Positions 29,807 through 39,463 of a stretch of DNA of 64,000 nt are shown here, one piece after another (the stretch's first letter is position 1; the number at the start of each line of letters is the position of its first letter). The stretch is from Avibacterium sp. 21-586 (lineage in GTDB: Bacteria; Pseudomonadota; Gammaproteobacteria; Enterobacterales; Pasteurellaceae): assembly GCF_026226775.1 (NCBI RefSeq), contig NZ_JAKKOD010000001.1:434001-498000 (forward strand), given 5' to 3'. The notes below the pieces were generated by a model. The model was not told the origin of the DNA. It saw only the letters and a list, made by a program, of their open reading frames with translations, and searched no databases. Position numbers and translations under genes: made by a program.

Positions 29807-31018
29807 TTAGTGAGTTTGCGAAAGATGTTCTAATAGTGAACCATCATATAACCTTTGTTTAATGGCTGCGGTTAATACTTCTGGACTATTCCATTGATAA
29901 CGACTAGTAACGATTTCAACATTGCAATGAAAGAAACTCAAACGCTCATTTAAACGGGATAAAAAATGCGCTTTTGCTAATAACAAGCTGCAGTCTAACA
30001 TCACTTTTTTCGGCGAGAACATATCGACCAAGCACAAAATTAAATAGGCAGTAACATCGGTAACCAAATGTAAAATGGCAAGCGCATTGCTTTCTTGCAA
30101 ATCAATTTTTCGACATAAAAAGCGGATTTTTTCATTATTGTCATTGCATTGATTATCTGGATAAAGTAAATCAATAAGCTGATAAATAGCTTTGTTTGTA
30201 ATCTGATTAATGATTTGATACCGTTCAATTTCTGATAACCGTGGGTTAAGTTTATTTTGTAAAGAACATAATTGCGGTGCAATAAGTTTATCTACATTAA
30301 TTTTTGCTTGCTGATTACAGAGAAATACATCCCCTTCAGAAAGCACACTAAGATTCACACGATCATTTAGCTGTAAAAAAAGAACATTTTCGCAGCCAAT
30401 AACACTGCCTACCGAACTTTCAGCAAATAGCCAAGTTTCAAAATAGTCAGTGATTACAACCGGTAAATGAAAATGAGCTTGAAATAAACGCTTAAGATCG
30501 ATGTGCAATATGCGATTACCTAATAAATAACAATATTCCATTTGCTCATTGAGCTCACCGATTACTGCCACAGAAAAAGTTATAATGCGTTCAGTTTGAC
30601 AATTACTTTCTCGAATGAAACACTCAACACAATCAATAAGTGCGGTGCTTAAATTGGCAATATTTTCCAAGGTTAAATGGAAAGATTGCTCAGCGATAAG
30701 CGTGCCATCAAGCTCGCATAAAAACATATCAAAGCGATCTTCCGTTAAAATGGCACAAAGAGATTGCCAATAAAAAGGGGATACACAAAGCCCAATGGCG
30801 GGACGTCCACGATGTTCTGTGTTGCGCACTGCTTTTTCCATAATCAATTTTTGATCGATCAGTTTACGCGTGAGTGAAGTAATTGTTGCTGGTGCAAGAC
30901 GAGACAACTTAGAGAGATCAATTCGCGAAATTTCTTCAAATTGCTCTATTAGTTGATAAACTTTTCCTAGTTGTTGTTCTTTCACGAAAGATTTATCCTT
31001 TTTTCTTTCTCTTGCCAT
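29807..31018 (-). CDS. Mlc-like ROK-family transcriptional regulator lacking the zinc motif
   Basis: 403 residues (E. coli Mlc 406). N-terminal helix-turn-helix at residues 31-59 (SRIDLSKLSRLAPATITSLTRKLI) is very close to Mlc, as is HRGRPAIGL after it. In Mlc and NagC a GHxxxxxxG...CxCGxxGC block binds zinc; here residues 238-260 have one cysteine (Cys251) and no glycine-rich block. The glycine motif before it is also changed (VNLSVL). The C-terminal ending resembles Mlc (DGSLLEHL). A degenerate, perhaps functionally shifted repressor. ATG at 31018 chosen over the in-frame TTG at 31024. Confidence 0.8.
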   Translation of the reverse strand: MARERKKDKSFVKEQQLGKVYQLIEQFEEISRIDLSKLSRLAPATITSLTRKLIDQKLIMEKAVRNTEHRGRPAIGLCVSPFYWQSLCAILTEDRFDMFLCELDGTLIAEQSFHLTLENIANLSTALIDCVECFIRESNCQTERIITFSVAVIGELNEQMEYCYLLGNRILHIDLKRLFQAHFHLPVVITDYFETWLFAESSVGSVIGCENVLFLQLNDRVNLSVLSEGDVFLCNQQAKINVDKLIAPQLCSLQNKLNPRLSEIERYQIINQITNKAIYQLIDLLYPDNQCNDNNEKIRFLCRKIDLQESNALAILHLVTDVTAYLILCLVDMFSPKKVMLDCSLLLAKAHFLSRLNERLSFFHCNVEIVTSRYQWNSPEVLTAAIKQRLYDGSLLEHLSQTH

Positions 31019-31212
31019 AGTCAATTTCTCTATTAAATTTTTAAAATAAAATTATTCTTTTGTTATATCAGGTTACCCTCTAAAAACAAGTTATTTACAT
31101 TAATTTTGTGGACAGCTTCACAAAAACAATCAAACAATTCATTTTGGCAAATTTTCTGACTTGCGGTAAACTAAGAAAGTTTTTACGCTAATTTTTTTTG
31201 ATTGAGGTTTAT

Positions 31213-32616
31213 ATGACACAAATTGCCCCTATCGTAGAAGTATTACAAGGCAAAATTCAAATCGGTGATCAAGTTACCGTACGTGGCTGGGTGCGTACTC
31301 GCCGCGATTCTAAAGCAGGGCTTTCTTTCCTTGCGGTGTATGACGGTTCTTGTTTCGATCCAATTCAAGTGATCGTCAATAACGACATTGCGAATTATCA
31401 AGATGACATCCTACGTTTAACCACAGGCTGCTCGGTAATCGTAACAGGTAAAGTGGTGGAATCCCCAGCACAAGGGCAAGCGGTTGAGTTACAAGCGGAA
31501 AATGTGGAAGTAACAGGTTGGGTGGAAGATCCTGACACTTACCCAATGGCCGCCAAACGCCATAGTATCGAATATTTGCGAGAAGTGGCACATTTACGTC
31601 CACGCACAAATATTATTGGTGCCGTGGCGCGTGTTCGCCATTGTTTGGCACAAGCCATTCACCGTTTTTTCCACGAACAAGGTTTTTACTGGGTGGCAAC
31701 GCCACTTATCACCGCCTCTGATACCGAAGGTGCGGGCGAAATGTTCCGTGTATCAACCCTTGATCTAGAAAACCTACCACGTACAGAACAAGGTGCGGTA
31801 GATTTTTCACAAGATTTTTTCGGTAAAGAAGCATTTTTAACCGTATCTGGTCAGCTAAATGGCGAAACTTACGCTTGTGCATTGAGTAAAATCTATACCT
31901 TTGGCCCAACATTCCGTGCAGAAAATTCTAACACGACTCGCCACTTGGCAGAATTCTGGATGGTTGAACCTGAAATAGCCTTTGCGAATCTGAACGATAA
32001 CGCAAAACTTGCGGAAGATATGCTTAAATATGTGTTCCGCGCGGTATTAAATGAACGCAAAGATGACTTAAAATTCTTTGAAAAACACGTTGATAAAGAC
32101 GTTATCAGCCGTTTAGAAAATTTCATCAATTCAGATTTTGCACAAATTGATTACACCGATGCCATTGACATCTTATTAAAATCAGACAAGAAATTTGAAT
32201 TCCCAGTGTCTTGGGGCATTGATTTATCGTCAGAACACGAACGCTATTTAGCGGAAGAATATTTCAAATCCCCAGTGGTAGTGAAAAACTATCCAAAAGA
32301 CATCAAAGCGTTCTATATGCGCTTAAATGATGACGGCAAAACCGTGGCGGCAATGGACGTGTTAGCCCCAGGAATTGGTGAAATCATTGGTGGTTCACAA
32401 CGTGAAGAGCGTCTAGATGTGCTGGATAAACGTATGGCTGAAATGGGCTTAAACCCTGAAGATTATTGGTGGTATCGCGATCTCCGCCGTTACGGCACTG
32501 TGCCACATTCAGGATTCGGTTTAGGTTTTGAGCGTTTAATCGTTTATGTCACCGGCGTGCAAAATATCCGTGATGTAATCCCATTCCCACGTGCACCAAG
32601 AAACGCGAATTTCTAA
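31213..32616 (+). CDS. asnS: Asparaginyl-tRNA synthetase
   Basis: 467 residues (E. coli 466). Class II synthetase that charges tRNA(Asn). N-terminal OB-fold anticodon-binding domain ([26 protein letters not shown]), motif 2 ([25 protein letters not shown]) and motif 3 ([15 protein letters not shown]). TGAGG precedes the ATG at 31213; an upstream in-frame TTG at 31198 is not needed. Divergent from the Mlc-like gene. Confidence 0.97.
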   Translation: MTQIAPIVEVLQGKIQIGDQVTVRGWVRTRRDSKAGLSFLAVYDGSCFDPIQVIVNNDIANYQDDILRLTTGCSVIVTGKVVESPAQGQAVELQAENVEVTGWVEDPDTYPMAAKRHSIEYLREVAHLRPRTNIIGAVARVRHCLAQAIHRFFHEQGFYWVATPLITASDTEGAGEMFRVSTLDLENLPRTEQGAVDFSQDFFGKEAFLTVSGQLNGETYACALSKIYTFGPTFRAENSNTTRHLAEFWMVEPEIAFANLNDNAKLAEDMLKYVFRAVLNERKDDLKFFEKHVDKDVISRLENFINSDFAQIDYTDAIDILLKSDKKFEFPVSWGIDLSSEHERYLAEEYFKSPVVVKNYPKDIKAFYMRLNDDGKTVAAMDVLAPGIGEIIGGSQREERLDVLDKRMAEMGLNPEDYWWYRDLRRYGTVPHSGFGLGFERLIVYVTGVQNIRDVIPFPRAPRNANF

Positions 32617-32638
32617 GATTTTAGATTAAAATAAAAAC

Positions 32639-32680
32639 AAAGAGCGGTGAAAAACTTCTGGTTTTTAACCGCTCTTTTTG
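32639..32680 (+). terminator. Terminator of asnS, a compensated variant of the uptake-signal pair
   Basis: AAGAGCGGT (32640-32648) and ACCGCTCTT (32668-32676), followed by T-run. Both arms differ from the uptake signal at the same position, so pairing is kept. Confidence 0.85.
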
Positions 32681-32729
32681 TATGGGGTTATTGTAGAATG
32701 TAGCGTAATTTACTCACTACAATTTTATA

Positions 32730-32990
32730 ATGAATATGCACCATTCCCGAACCCAGCAGAAATTATTAAAGAAGATCTTTGACCTGAACTTGGTTTAACG
32801 GTTATTTAAGCTACCAAACACTTGCTCGCTAAATCAAAGCTTAAATTAGTGCGGAAAGAGAGTGACACCTACAGGCTTGGTTAAGGGAAAATAGTTCTAG
32901 GCCTGAAAGTTGATTGACTCAGCCAGCAACTATGATCTTTGGAAAGTCTCTCAAAGCAAGAATTTTTCTGTTATTCCTGCTTTGACTTAA
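32730..32990 (+). pseudogene. Decayed HigA/VapA-type antitoxin gene
   Basis: Translated in shifting frames, this stretch gives the outline of a HigA-type antitoxin: MNMHH, then PNPAEIIKED, PELGLTV, then a decayed helix-turn-helix, and near the end a LTQ remnant followed by NYDLWKV at 32928-32948. Family members read NPGEIL/AEII...LGL...WLxLQxxYDLW. Stops (for example at 32780 and 32810) and at least two frameshifts break it. No HigB toxin gene is visible on either side. The rest of the gap from 32617 holds only the asnS terminator. Confidence 0.7.
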
Positions 32991-33002
32991 ATACCAGCTT
33001 TC

Positions 33003-33040
33003 CTAAAAAATAAAAAAAACCACCGCACTTTCACGGTGGC
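33003..33040 (-). terminator. Terminator of smrB
   Basis: CCACCG (33020-33025) / CGGTGG (33034-33039), with a long T-rich run on the minus strand. An uptake signal (33022-33030) forms one arm and part of the loop. Confidence 0.75.
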
Positions 33041-33045
33041 GTTGT

Positions 33046-33555
33046 TTAAACTTCTAATAAAATTAAAATTGCGGCCTCGCCTCCCCACTCTCTCGGTGCT
33101 TGATGTAAGGCGCGGACTTTGGGGTGTTGTACTAACCATTTGGGAATTTGGCGTTTTAAGGTGTATGTGCCATAGCCTGTCATAATGCTGGCACAATAAA
33201 TATTTTCTTTTTCACAAGCCTGAATTAAGCTAGCTAATTCTATTTTAGCTTTTTCTTTGGTTAAACCGTGTAAATCTAAAAATAATTCTGGCGAAAAATC
33301 ACCACGGCGTAATTGTTTCAGTAAATAGCTATCTTCCCCTTCACGCAAATATTTCACCGCGCCTTCTTCATTGAGTAAAGGTTCATATTCATCAGAAAAG
33401 AAAAAAAGCGTATCTTCTTTTTCACGCTGCTCACGAATTTGTTGTTTTTCTTTATAATTTTTTTGTGGCGCAACAAATTCATTTTGCAATAAAGGTTTTG
33501 TGCCTTTTATTGCATCACGAAAGAGCGCTAAATCGTCATCATCTAGTATTTTCAT
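33046..33555 (-). CDS. smrB: Smr-domain endonuclease SmrB (ribosome rescue)
   Basis: 169 residues. SmrB cuts mRNA between collided ribosomes. N-terminal SDEYEPLLNEEGAVKYLREG, then the Smr domain: DLHGLT and, in place of the HGHG of E. coli, TGYG (IMTGYGTYTL); the TGxG form also occurs in Smr proteins. The C-terminus QAPREWGGEAAILILLEV ends shorter than in E. coli. Divergent from prmB, as yfcN and yfcB are in E. coli. Confidence 0.88.
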   Translation of the reverse strand: MKILDDDDLALFRDAIKGTKPLLQNEFVAPQKNYKEKQQIREQREKEDTLFFFSDEYEPLLNEEGAVKYLREGEDSYLLKQLRRGDFSPELFLDLHGLTKEKAKIELASLIQACEKENIYCASIMTGYGTYTLKRQIPKWLVQHPKVRALHQAPREWGGEAAILILLEV

Positions 33556-33641
33556 TGTAGAAATAAAATTACGCTTAATTGCCGTATCAGTTTATGCTAT
33601 AAATAGTTAATTATTCTATTACAAAACAGGAACATTCAACA

Positions 33642-34622
33642 ATGGCTTTAGTAAATGATTTTCCTTCCTCGACATTAACACGAACACCTGATAATGACGG
33701 AAAAACAGATATTTTTTTCACCGCACTTAATGAGCTTTATAGTATTAAAGATTTTCTGCGATGGACTTACAGCACCTTTAACCGTTCTGAATTATATTAT
33801 GGCCACGGGTACGATAATCCTTGGGATGAAGCTCAACAATTGGTTTTGGCAGCGTTAGCTTTACCGTATGACTTCCCTACCGAAATGTATGATACGCGCT
33901 TGACCCAAGACGAAAAATTGGATTTAATCGCACTTATTAAAGAACGTTTGGAAAAACGTATTCCTGTAGCTTATCTCACTCATAGTGCTTGGTTCTGTGG
34001 TTTGGAATTTTATGTCGATGAACGGGTGATTATTCCACGCTCACCAATCAGCGCATTAATTGAAGAGAAATTTGCAGGTTTGCTCACTAACCCACCACGA
34101 CGTATTATGGATTTATGTACTGGAAGTGGTTGTATTGCGATTGCTTGTGCTATGGCATTTCCTGATGCAGAAGTTGATGCTATTGATTTATCCACTGATG
34201 CCCTTGATGTAGCTGAAATTAACATTATGAAATATCAGCTTTCCGATCGCGTTTTTCCAATTCAATCAGACTTATTTAATGCCATTCCACAGGATAAATA
34301 CGATTTAATCGTAACAAATCCCCCTTATGTGGATCGGGAAGATCTTGATGATATGCCTGAAGAATATCATTACGAGCCAGAAATGGCATTAGGATCGGGC
34401 GATGACGGCTTAGATATTACCAAACGTATTTTACAATCAGCAGCTGATTATTTGACTGATGATGGTGTGTTGGTTTGCGAAGTGGGAAATAGTATGGTGC
34501 ATTTAATCGAACAATTCCCGAATGTACCATTTGAATGGGTGGAATTAAGAAATGGTGGATTGGGTGTATTTGCATTGCGTAAACGTGATTTAATTACCCT
34601 ATGTCAAGAACTTGCAAAATAA
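33642..34622 (+). CDS. prmB: Ribosomal protein L3 glutamine methyltransferase PrmB
   Basis: 326 residues (E. coli 310). Methylates the amide nitrogen of a glutamine of ribosomal protein L3. SAM-binding motif DLCTGSGC at residues 157-164, and the NPPY motif at 226-229 that holds the target amide. Divergent from smrB. The aroC gene that follows prmB in E. coli is not here. Confidence 0.93.
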   Translation: MALVNDFPSSTLTRTPDNDGKTDIFFTALNELYSIKDFLRWTYSTFNRSELYYGHGYDNPWDEAQQLVLAALALPYDFPTEMYDTRLTQDEKLDLIALIKERLEKRIPVAYLTHSAWFCGLEFYVDERVIIPRSPISALIEEKFAGLLTNPPRRIMDLCTGSGCIAIACAMAFPDAEVDAIDLSTDALDVAEINIMKYQLSDRVFPIQSDLFNAIPQDKYDLIVTNPPYVDREDLDDMPEEYHYEPEMALGSGDDGLDITKRILQSAADYLTDDGVLVCEVGNSMVHLIEQFPNVPFEWVELRNGGLGVFALRKRDLITLCQELAK

Positions 34623-34629
34623 CACCGTC

Positions 34630-34693
34630 TTTATCCGATCAATAACCTTCAAAAAAGGGACTGATATTTCATTCTCACTATTGATCGGATAAA
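34630..34693. repeat. 15-bp perfect inverted repeat between prmB and ubiX
   Basis: TTTATCCGATCAATA (34630-34644) and its exact complement (34679-34693), separated by 34 bases. It fills the gap between the convergent genes prmB and ubiX and ends one base from the ubiX stop codon. There is no strong T-run on either strand, and the arms are unrelated to the uptake signal. Possible long-loop terminator. Confidence 0.7.
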
Positions 34694-34694
34694 T

Positions 34695-35300
34695 TTAAGC
34701 CTTTTTACTTAATAAATTTTGTTTTACTTTCTCCCCCCAGCGCTGAAAGAGATCTTGCTCAATCTCAATGCCAAATTGATCACAAAGGCGATTGATGCTC
34801 TGGTCGATAATATCATCAATGCTTTCGGGGCGATGATAAAAGGCCGGCATCAAAGGCATTATAGTGGCGCCAATTTCTGCTGCTTGGGTCATTAAGCGTA
34901 AATGGCCTAAATGTAGCGGTGTTTCGCGCACACAAAGAAAAAGCGGTTTACGCTCTTTTAAACACACGTCCGCGGCACGAGTGATGAGATCATCGGTGTA
35001 ACTATGCGTAATGCCTGATAAGGTTTTAATTGAACAAGGCAGAATCACCATTCCCAAAGTGCGGTAAGATCCCGAAGAAATTGCTGCACCAATATCGCGC
35101 ACATCATAGGTTTGATCTGCCAAGGCACGCACTTGTTGAACGCTGTAATCCGTTTCTGCGCCCAAGGTTTGCTTAGCGGCATTGCTGATAATTAAATGGG
35201 TTTCAAGATCAGGGACGTTTTTCAATACTTCCAATAAACGTATCGCATAAATCGCCCCTGAAGCGCCTGTGATGGCAATAATTAAACGTTGTTTGCTCAT
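34695..35300 (-). CDS. ubiX: Flavin prenyltransferase UbiX
   Basis: 201 residues. Makes prenylated FMN, the cofactor of the decarboxylase UbiD in ubiquinone synthesis. Conserved IAITGASGAIYAIRLLE at the N-terminus (FMN-binding), GSYRTLGMVILPCSIKTLSGI and RKPLFLCVRETPLHLGHL. Its ATG overlaps the purF stop by one base (TAATG). Third gene of cvpA-purF-ubiX, as in E. coli. Confidence 0.94.
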   Translation of the reverse strand: MSKQRLIIAITGASGAIYAIRLLEVLKNVPDLETHLIISNAAKQTLGAETDYSVQQVRALADQTYDVRDIGAAISSGSYRTLGMVILPCSIKTLSGITHSYTDDLITRAADVCLKERKPLFLCVRETPLHLGHLRLMTQAAEIGATIMPLMPAFYHRPESIDDIIDQSINRLCDQFGIEIEQDLFQRWGEKVKQNLLSKKA

Positions 35301-36811
35301 TAGCTCTCGTTGTGCATTTCAAGATTGGTCGCGTCTTTCTCACGCTTTTTCTTGGCACTATCATTGCGTAAATCAGCGATATGATCAAGATATTCTGGCG
35401 TAATGTCCCCTGTTACATATTTTCCAGTAAACACTGAACAATCAAAATCTTTAGTCGCGGGATTTTCTTGCTGAACAGATTGAGTAAGCGCCTCAAGATC
35501 TTGGAAAATCAATTTATCTACACCGATGAGTTTGGCAATTTCGTCCACTTCTCGTCCGTACGCAATGAGTTCGTGTTTTGTTGGCATATCAATGCCATAC
35601 ACATTTGGATAACGAATTTCTGGTGCAGCTGAAGCAAAATAGATTTTATTCGCTCCCGCAGCGCGCGCCATATCCACAATTTGCTCGGATGTTGTACCGC
35701 GCACAATGGAATCGTCCACTAATAGCACATTTTTGCCTTTAAACTCAGAAGAAATGGTATTCAGTTTGCGGCGTACTGCACTCACGCGTTGTGTTTGCCC
35801 CGGCATAATAAAGGTGCGCCCTACATAGCGATTTTTCACAAAGCCCTGACGATAAGGCTTGTTTAAAATATTGGCGATTTGTAAAGCGATATCATTGGAG
35901 GTTTCAGGCACGGGGATTACCACATCAATGTCTAAATCTGGCCATTCACGGGCAATTTTTTCGCCTAAATATTTGCCCATATGCACACGCGCGGCATAGA
36001 CAGAAACGCCATCAATATAGGAATCTGGACGGGCAAAATAAACGTATTCAAAAATGCACGGTGTCAATTTTGGATTATCTGCACATTGTTGTGCATAAAA
36101 TTTACCGTCAAAGGTGATATAAACGGCTTCGCCCGGTTGAATATCGCGCACAAATTCAAAGCCCACCACATCAAGTGCGGTGCTTTCTGATGCAAAAATA
36201 TATTCTGTTTTGCCATTTTCTTCACGCTTTCCTAACACCAAAGGACGAATACCATTTGGATCACGAAATGCCACCATTCCGTGTCCGATAATCATTGCCA
36301 CGCACGCATAAGCACCACGAATATCATTATGTGTCGCTTTAATGGCGTGGAAAATGTCTTCAGGTGAAAGATGTTGGGTATAAATATGATCCAGATGATA
36401 AGCAAGAATATTGAGCAAAATCTCTGAATCTGAATTGGTATTGACGTGGCGGCGAGCACGTTCGTATAAGGTTTTTTTCAGCTGTTCAGAATTGGTTAAA
36501 TTACCGTTATGCACAAGGGTTAACCCATAAGGCGAGTTCACATAAAAAGGCTGCGCTTCGGAAACACTGGAACTACCGGCTGTCGGGTAACGAACGTGTC
36601 CAATACCAGCATTACCTTGCAAACGTAACATATGCACTTGCTGGAAAACATCGCTCACCAGCCCATTTGCCTTGCGTAAGCGGAAGCGATTTTCATCGTC
36701 AATGGTGACGATCCCCGCTGCATCTTGCCCACGATGTTGCAACACCGTTAAAGCATTATAAATAGACTGGTTAACTGGACTCTGTCCGATTATGCCGACA
36801 ATACCACACAT
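35300..36811 (-). CDS. purF: Amidophosphoribosyltransferase PurF
   Basis: 503 residues (E. coli 505). First committed step of purine synthesis: PRPP and glutamine to phosphoribosylamine. Cys2 is the glutaminase nucleophile after removal of Met1 (MCGIVGI). The PRPP-binding loop [13 protein letters not shown] is present. 12 bases after cvpA; regulated with it by the PurR box at 37380. Confidence 0.97.
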   Translation of the reverse strand: MCGIVGIIGQSPVNQSIYNALTVLQHRGQDAAGIVTIDDENRFRLRKANGLVSDVFQQVHMLRLQGNAGIGHVRYPTAGSSSVSEAQPFYVNSPYGLTLVHNGNLTNSEQLKKTLYERARRHVNTNSDSEILLNILAYHLDHIYTQHLSPEDIFHAIKATHNDIRGAYACVAMIIGHGMVAFRDPNGIRPLVLGKREENGKTEYIFASESTALDVVGFEFVRDIQPGEAVYITFDGKFYAQQCADNPKLTPCIFEYVYFARPDSYIDGVSVYAARVHMGKYLGEKIAREWPDLDIDVVIPVPETSNDIALQIANILNKPYRQGFVKNRYVGRTFIMPGQTQRVSAVRRKLNTISSEFKGKNVLLVDDSIVRGTTSEQIVDMARAAGANKIYFASAAPEIRYPNVYGIDMPTKHELIAYGREVDEIAKLIGVDKLIFQDLEALTQSVQQENPATKDFDCSVFTGKYVTGDITPEYLDHIADLRNDSAKKKREKDATNLEMHNES

Positions 36812-36823
36812 TCGTGTTATCCC

Positions 36824-37324
36824 CTATTGAGTTAATGTTGAGTTTAATAAACTGGAATTTTCCTGAATTTTTTGGAAGAACCATTCCACGATAAAACCAA
36901 AGTGCGGGATTAATTTCGATTCTTTCCACACATCACTTTGGCTAAAGTTGGTAAAGGTATCTACGAAAAATAATAAGGCGGCAACAATTAGCACACCACG
37001 CAATAAACCAAAACAGCCACCTAGTACACGATCTGTGCCAGATAGACCTGTTTTATCCACTAGTTGGCTGACTAAATAATTCACAATCGCACCAATAATC
37101 AAAGTGGCAATAAATAAGATGGCAATCGCCGTGCCGTTACGAATATATCCTGATTCAATTTGCGTTAAAAAGTTAGCAACATAAGGATAGAAATGATTTG
37201 CCACCAGAAAAGCAACAACCCAGCTTGCAAGGGACATCACCTCACGCACAAAACCACGCAACAGGCTGACAATAATAGAAAAAGCAATAATTCCGATAAT
37301 GATAAAATCTAAATAATTGTTCAC
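36824..37324 (-). CDS. cvpA: Colicin V production protein homologue CvpA
   Basis: 166 residues with four membrane segments (FIIIGIIAFSIIVSLL, ASWVVAFLVANHFY, AIAILFIATLIIGAIVNYLV, GLLRGVLIVAALLFFV); an inner-membrane protein. Begins at a GTG (37324); no ATG at a suitable place exists upstream. First gene of cvpA-purF-ubiX under PurR. Confidence 0.9.
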   Translation of the reverse strand: MNNYLDFIIIGIIAFSIIVSLLRGFVREVMSLASWVVAFLVANHFYPYVANFLTQIESGYIRNGTAIAILFIATLIIGAIVNYLVSQLVDKTGLSGTDRVLGGCFGLLRGVLIVAALLFFVDTFTNFSQSDVWKESKLIPHFGFIVEWFFQKIQENSSLLNSTLTQ

Positions 37325-37379
37325 GAAAATAATCTCTACAAAATATAGGATATTTATGACCGCTGTATTCTAACAAAAA

Positions 37380-37395
37380 ACGAAAACGTTTGCGT
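37380..37395 (-). promoter_or_regulatory. PurR operator of cvpA-purF-ubiX
   Basis: Read on the minus strand: ACGCAAACGTTTTCGT, a perfect match to the PurR box consensus, 56 bases upstream of the cvpA start. PurR with hypoxanthine or guanine represses purine genes. Confidence 0.92.
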
Positions 37396-37487
37396 AGCAT
37401 TATTTGCAGTTTTTATCCTAAGGGTTAAAAAACGGCGTACTATATCACTCGCGCTAGGCGGGATCAACAAAGCACGCATTAAGAAAA

Positions 37488-37928
37488 TTATAGAGATAGC
37501 CAAAAGTCTGCGGGTAATTTTTGCTCGGCCTTTTTTAAGGCCAATGCTAAATCTTGATAAGTGGGATTATCTGGTACATTAACGCCACTGCCCGCTTTTT
37601 CCAACTGCTGACAAATTTGTGAAAATTGCACCGCACTTTGTGGTGGCAATGGCGTTTGCGCGCGTTTGCCAAGCCAATAAAGCCCTTGCAAAGGCAAACA
37701 CAAGGAAAAAAGTGCGGTTAAAATAGTAGCGGCTAATGCCACCATATCCCCTTTGGCATAAATTTGTTGCCACACTAAAGCAAACACCGCAAGAAATGGC
37801 ATCAGTTTTTGTGAAAACTGAGTAGCTTTGATAATACGGTTTTCGGGAAAAATCATTCCTAATTTGGGAATTAGCGGCCAAGTATTGAGATATTGCTGCC
37901 CTTGTTGAAGTGCGGTGAAAAATTTCAT
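37488..37928 (-). CDS. yfbV: UPF0208 membrane protein YfbV
   Basis: 146 residues (E. coli 151). Two membrane segments in the middle ([14 protein letters not shown] and [21 protein letters not shown]), soluble C-terminus [24 protein letters not shown]. coli YfbV was linked to terminus-region organisation by insertion studies; the molecular role is not known. Divergent from ackA, as in E. coli. Three uptake signals lie in or at the ends of this short gene. Confidence 0.88.
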   Translation of the reverse strand: MKFFTALQQGQQYLNTWPLIPKLGMIFPENRIIKATQFSQKLMPFLAVFALVWQQIYAKGDMVALAATILTALFSLCLPLQGLYWLGKRAQTPLPPQSAVQFSQICQQLEKAGSGVNVPDNPTYQDLALALKKAEQKLPADFWLSL

Positions 37929-38195
37929 TTTTTTCTTGCTATGCTGAGTTATGCTGATCGGTAATCAATTTTCCCATTATAACGCATTCTTTTTATTCTC
38001 TTCGGTTTTATTTTTATAAAAATTTTTTAATTTTTAATCATTTTTTTGATAAATGTCGTGTTTTTTAAAGTTGAGAATTTATTTTATTTTTTGAAAGGTG
38101 TATGCTATGCGGTATTTAACGACTTCTATGTATATGTCGCTCCGTTTGAACTATTTAGACGGATTTCTTTTAACTCAATTAAAGATAGGTTACTT

Positions 38196-39398
38196 ATGTC
38201 TCAAAAATTAGTTCTAGTACTTAACTGTGGTAGTTCTTCTCTCAAATTCTCTATTCTAGATCCTGTAACAGGTGATGAAAAATTATCTGGCTTAGCAGAA
38301 GCCTTTCACTTACCAGACGCACGTATTAAATGGAAGCTGCATGGCGAAAAAGGTAATGCAGATTTAGGCGCAGGCGCTGCCCACAGTGAAGCCCTTTCAT
38401 TTATTGTGAACAACATTTTCCCACTAGATCCATCATTAAAAGATGAGATTGTGGCAATTGGTCACCGTATTGTTCACGGTGGTGAAAAATTCACTTCTTC
38501 TGTCGTCATCAATGATGAAGTTATTCAAGGTATTAAAGACGCAATTCAATTTGCACCATTACACAATCCAGCGCACTTAATCGGTATTGAAGAAGCGTTC
38601 AAAATATTCCCGCACTTAAAAGATAAAAACGTGGCGGTATTTGATACAGCATTCCATACCACAATGCCAGAAGAAGCGTTCTTATACGCCATTCCTTATT
38701 CTTTATACAAAGATCACGGTATTCGCCGCTATGGTGCGCACGGTACCAGCCATTACTATGTAAGCCAACAAGCCGCTGAGCGTTTAAATGTGCCAGCGAA
38801 TCAAGTGAATGTGATCACTTGTCACTTAGGTAACGGTGCATCGGTAGCTGCGGTTCGTCATGGTAAATGTATTGACACTTCAATGGGTTTAACCCCATTA
38901 GAAGGCTTGGTAATGGGGACGCGTTCTGGCGATTTAGATCCAGCGATCATTTTCTACCTACACGATAACCTAGGAATGAATGTTGAAGAAATCAACACGC
39001 TATTAACGAAAAAATCTGGTCTACTCGGTTTAACTGAAATTACGAGTGATTGCCGTTATGCTGAGGATAACTATGATACTGAAGTACCAGCTAAACGTGC
39101 CTTAGATGTATTTTGCTACCGTTTAGCGAAATATATTGGTTCTTATATGGCGGTTATCGGTGAACGTTTAGATGCTATTGTGTTCACTGGTGGTATTGGT
39201 GAAAACTCTGCTCACGTTCGTGAAATTACCTTAGAGCATTTAAAACTCTTTGGTTATAAACTAGATAATGAGAAAAACCTTGCCGCACGTTTCGGTAATG
39301 AGGGCGTTATTACCGCCGAAAATACCCCTGTAGCAATGGTTATCCCTACAAACGAAGAATTAGTGATAGCACAAGATACAGCGAAACTCTGTATTTAG
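38196..39398 (+). CDS. ackA: Acetate kinase
   Basis: 400 residues, identical in length to E. coli AckA. Converts acetyl phosphate and ADP to acetate and ATP. Conserved [37 protein letters not shown] and GEN motif (GGIGENS). The frame stays open upstream to 38046, but the ATG at 38196 is the family start. Forms an operon with pta with a hairpin between them. The 267-bp gap from yfbV holds both promoters. Confidence 0.97.
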   Translation: MSQKLVLVLNCGSSSLKFSILDPVTGDEKLSGLAEAFHLPDARIKWKLHGEKGNADLGAGAAHSEALSFIVNNIFPLDPSLKDEIVAIGHRIVHGGEKFTSSVVINDEVIQGIKDAIQFAPLHNPAHLIGIEEAFKIFPHLKDKNVAVFDTAFHTTMPEEAFLYAIPYSLYKDHGIRRYGAHGTSHYYVSQQAAERLNVPANQVNVITCHLGNGASVAAVRHGKCIDTSMGLTPLEGLVMGTRSGDLDPAIIFYLHDNLGMNVEEINTLLTKKSGLLGLTEITSDCRYAEDNYDTEVPAKRALDVFCYRLAKYIGSYMAVIGERLDAIVFTGGIGENSAHVREITLEHLKLFGYKLDNEKNLAARFGNEGVITAENTPVAMVIPTNEELVIAQDTAKLCI

Positions 39399-39411
39399 TA
39401 ATTAAAATAGG

Positions 39412-39440
39412 CTGCCGAATATTTCGGCAGTTTCTTCTTC
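39412..39440 (+). terminator. Hairpin between ackA and pta
   Basis: CTGCCGAA (39412-39419), 3-base loop, TTCGGCAG (39423-39430), then a pyrimidine-rich TTTCTTCTTC. It may lower read-through into pta. Confidence 0.6.
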
Positions 39441-39463
39441 AACTCAATATTGAAAGGCTTATT

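Noticed and set aside
32870-32882. matS-like GTGACACCTACAG in the higA relic
   Set aside because: The right half does not match GTCAC.
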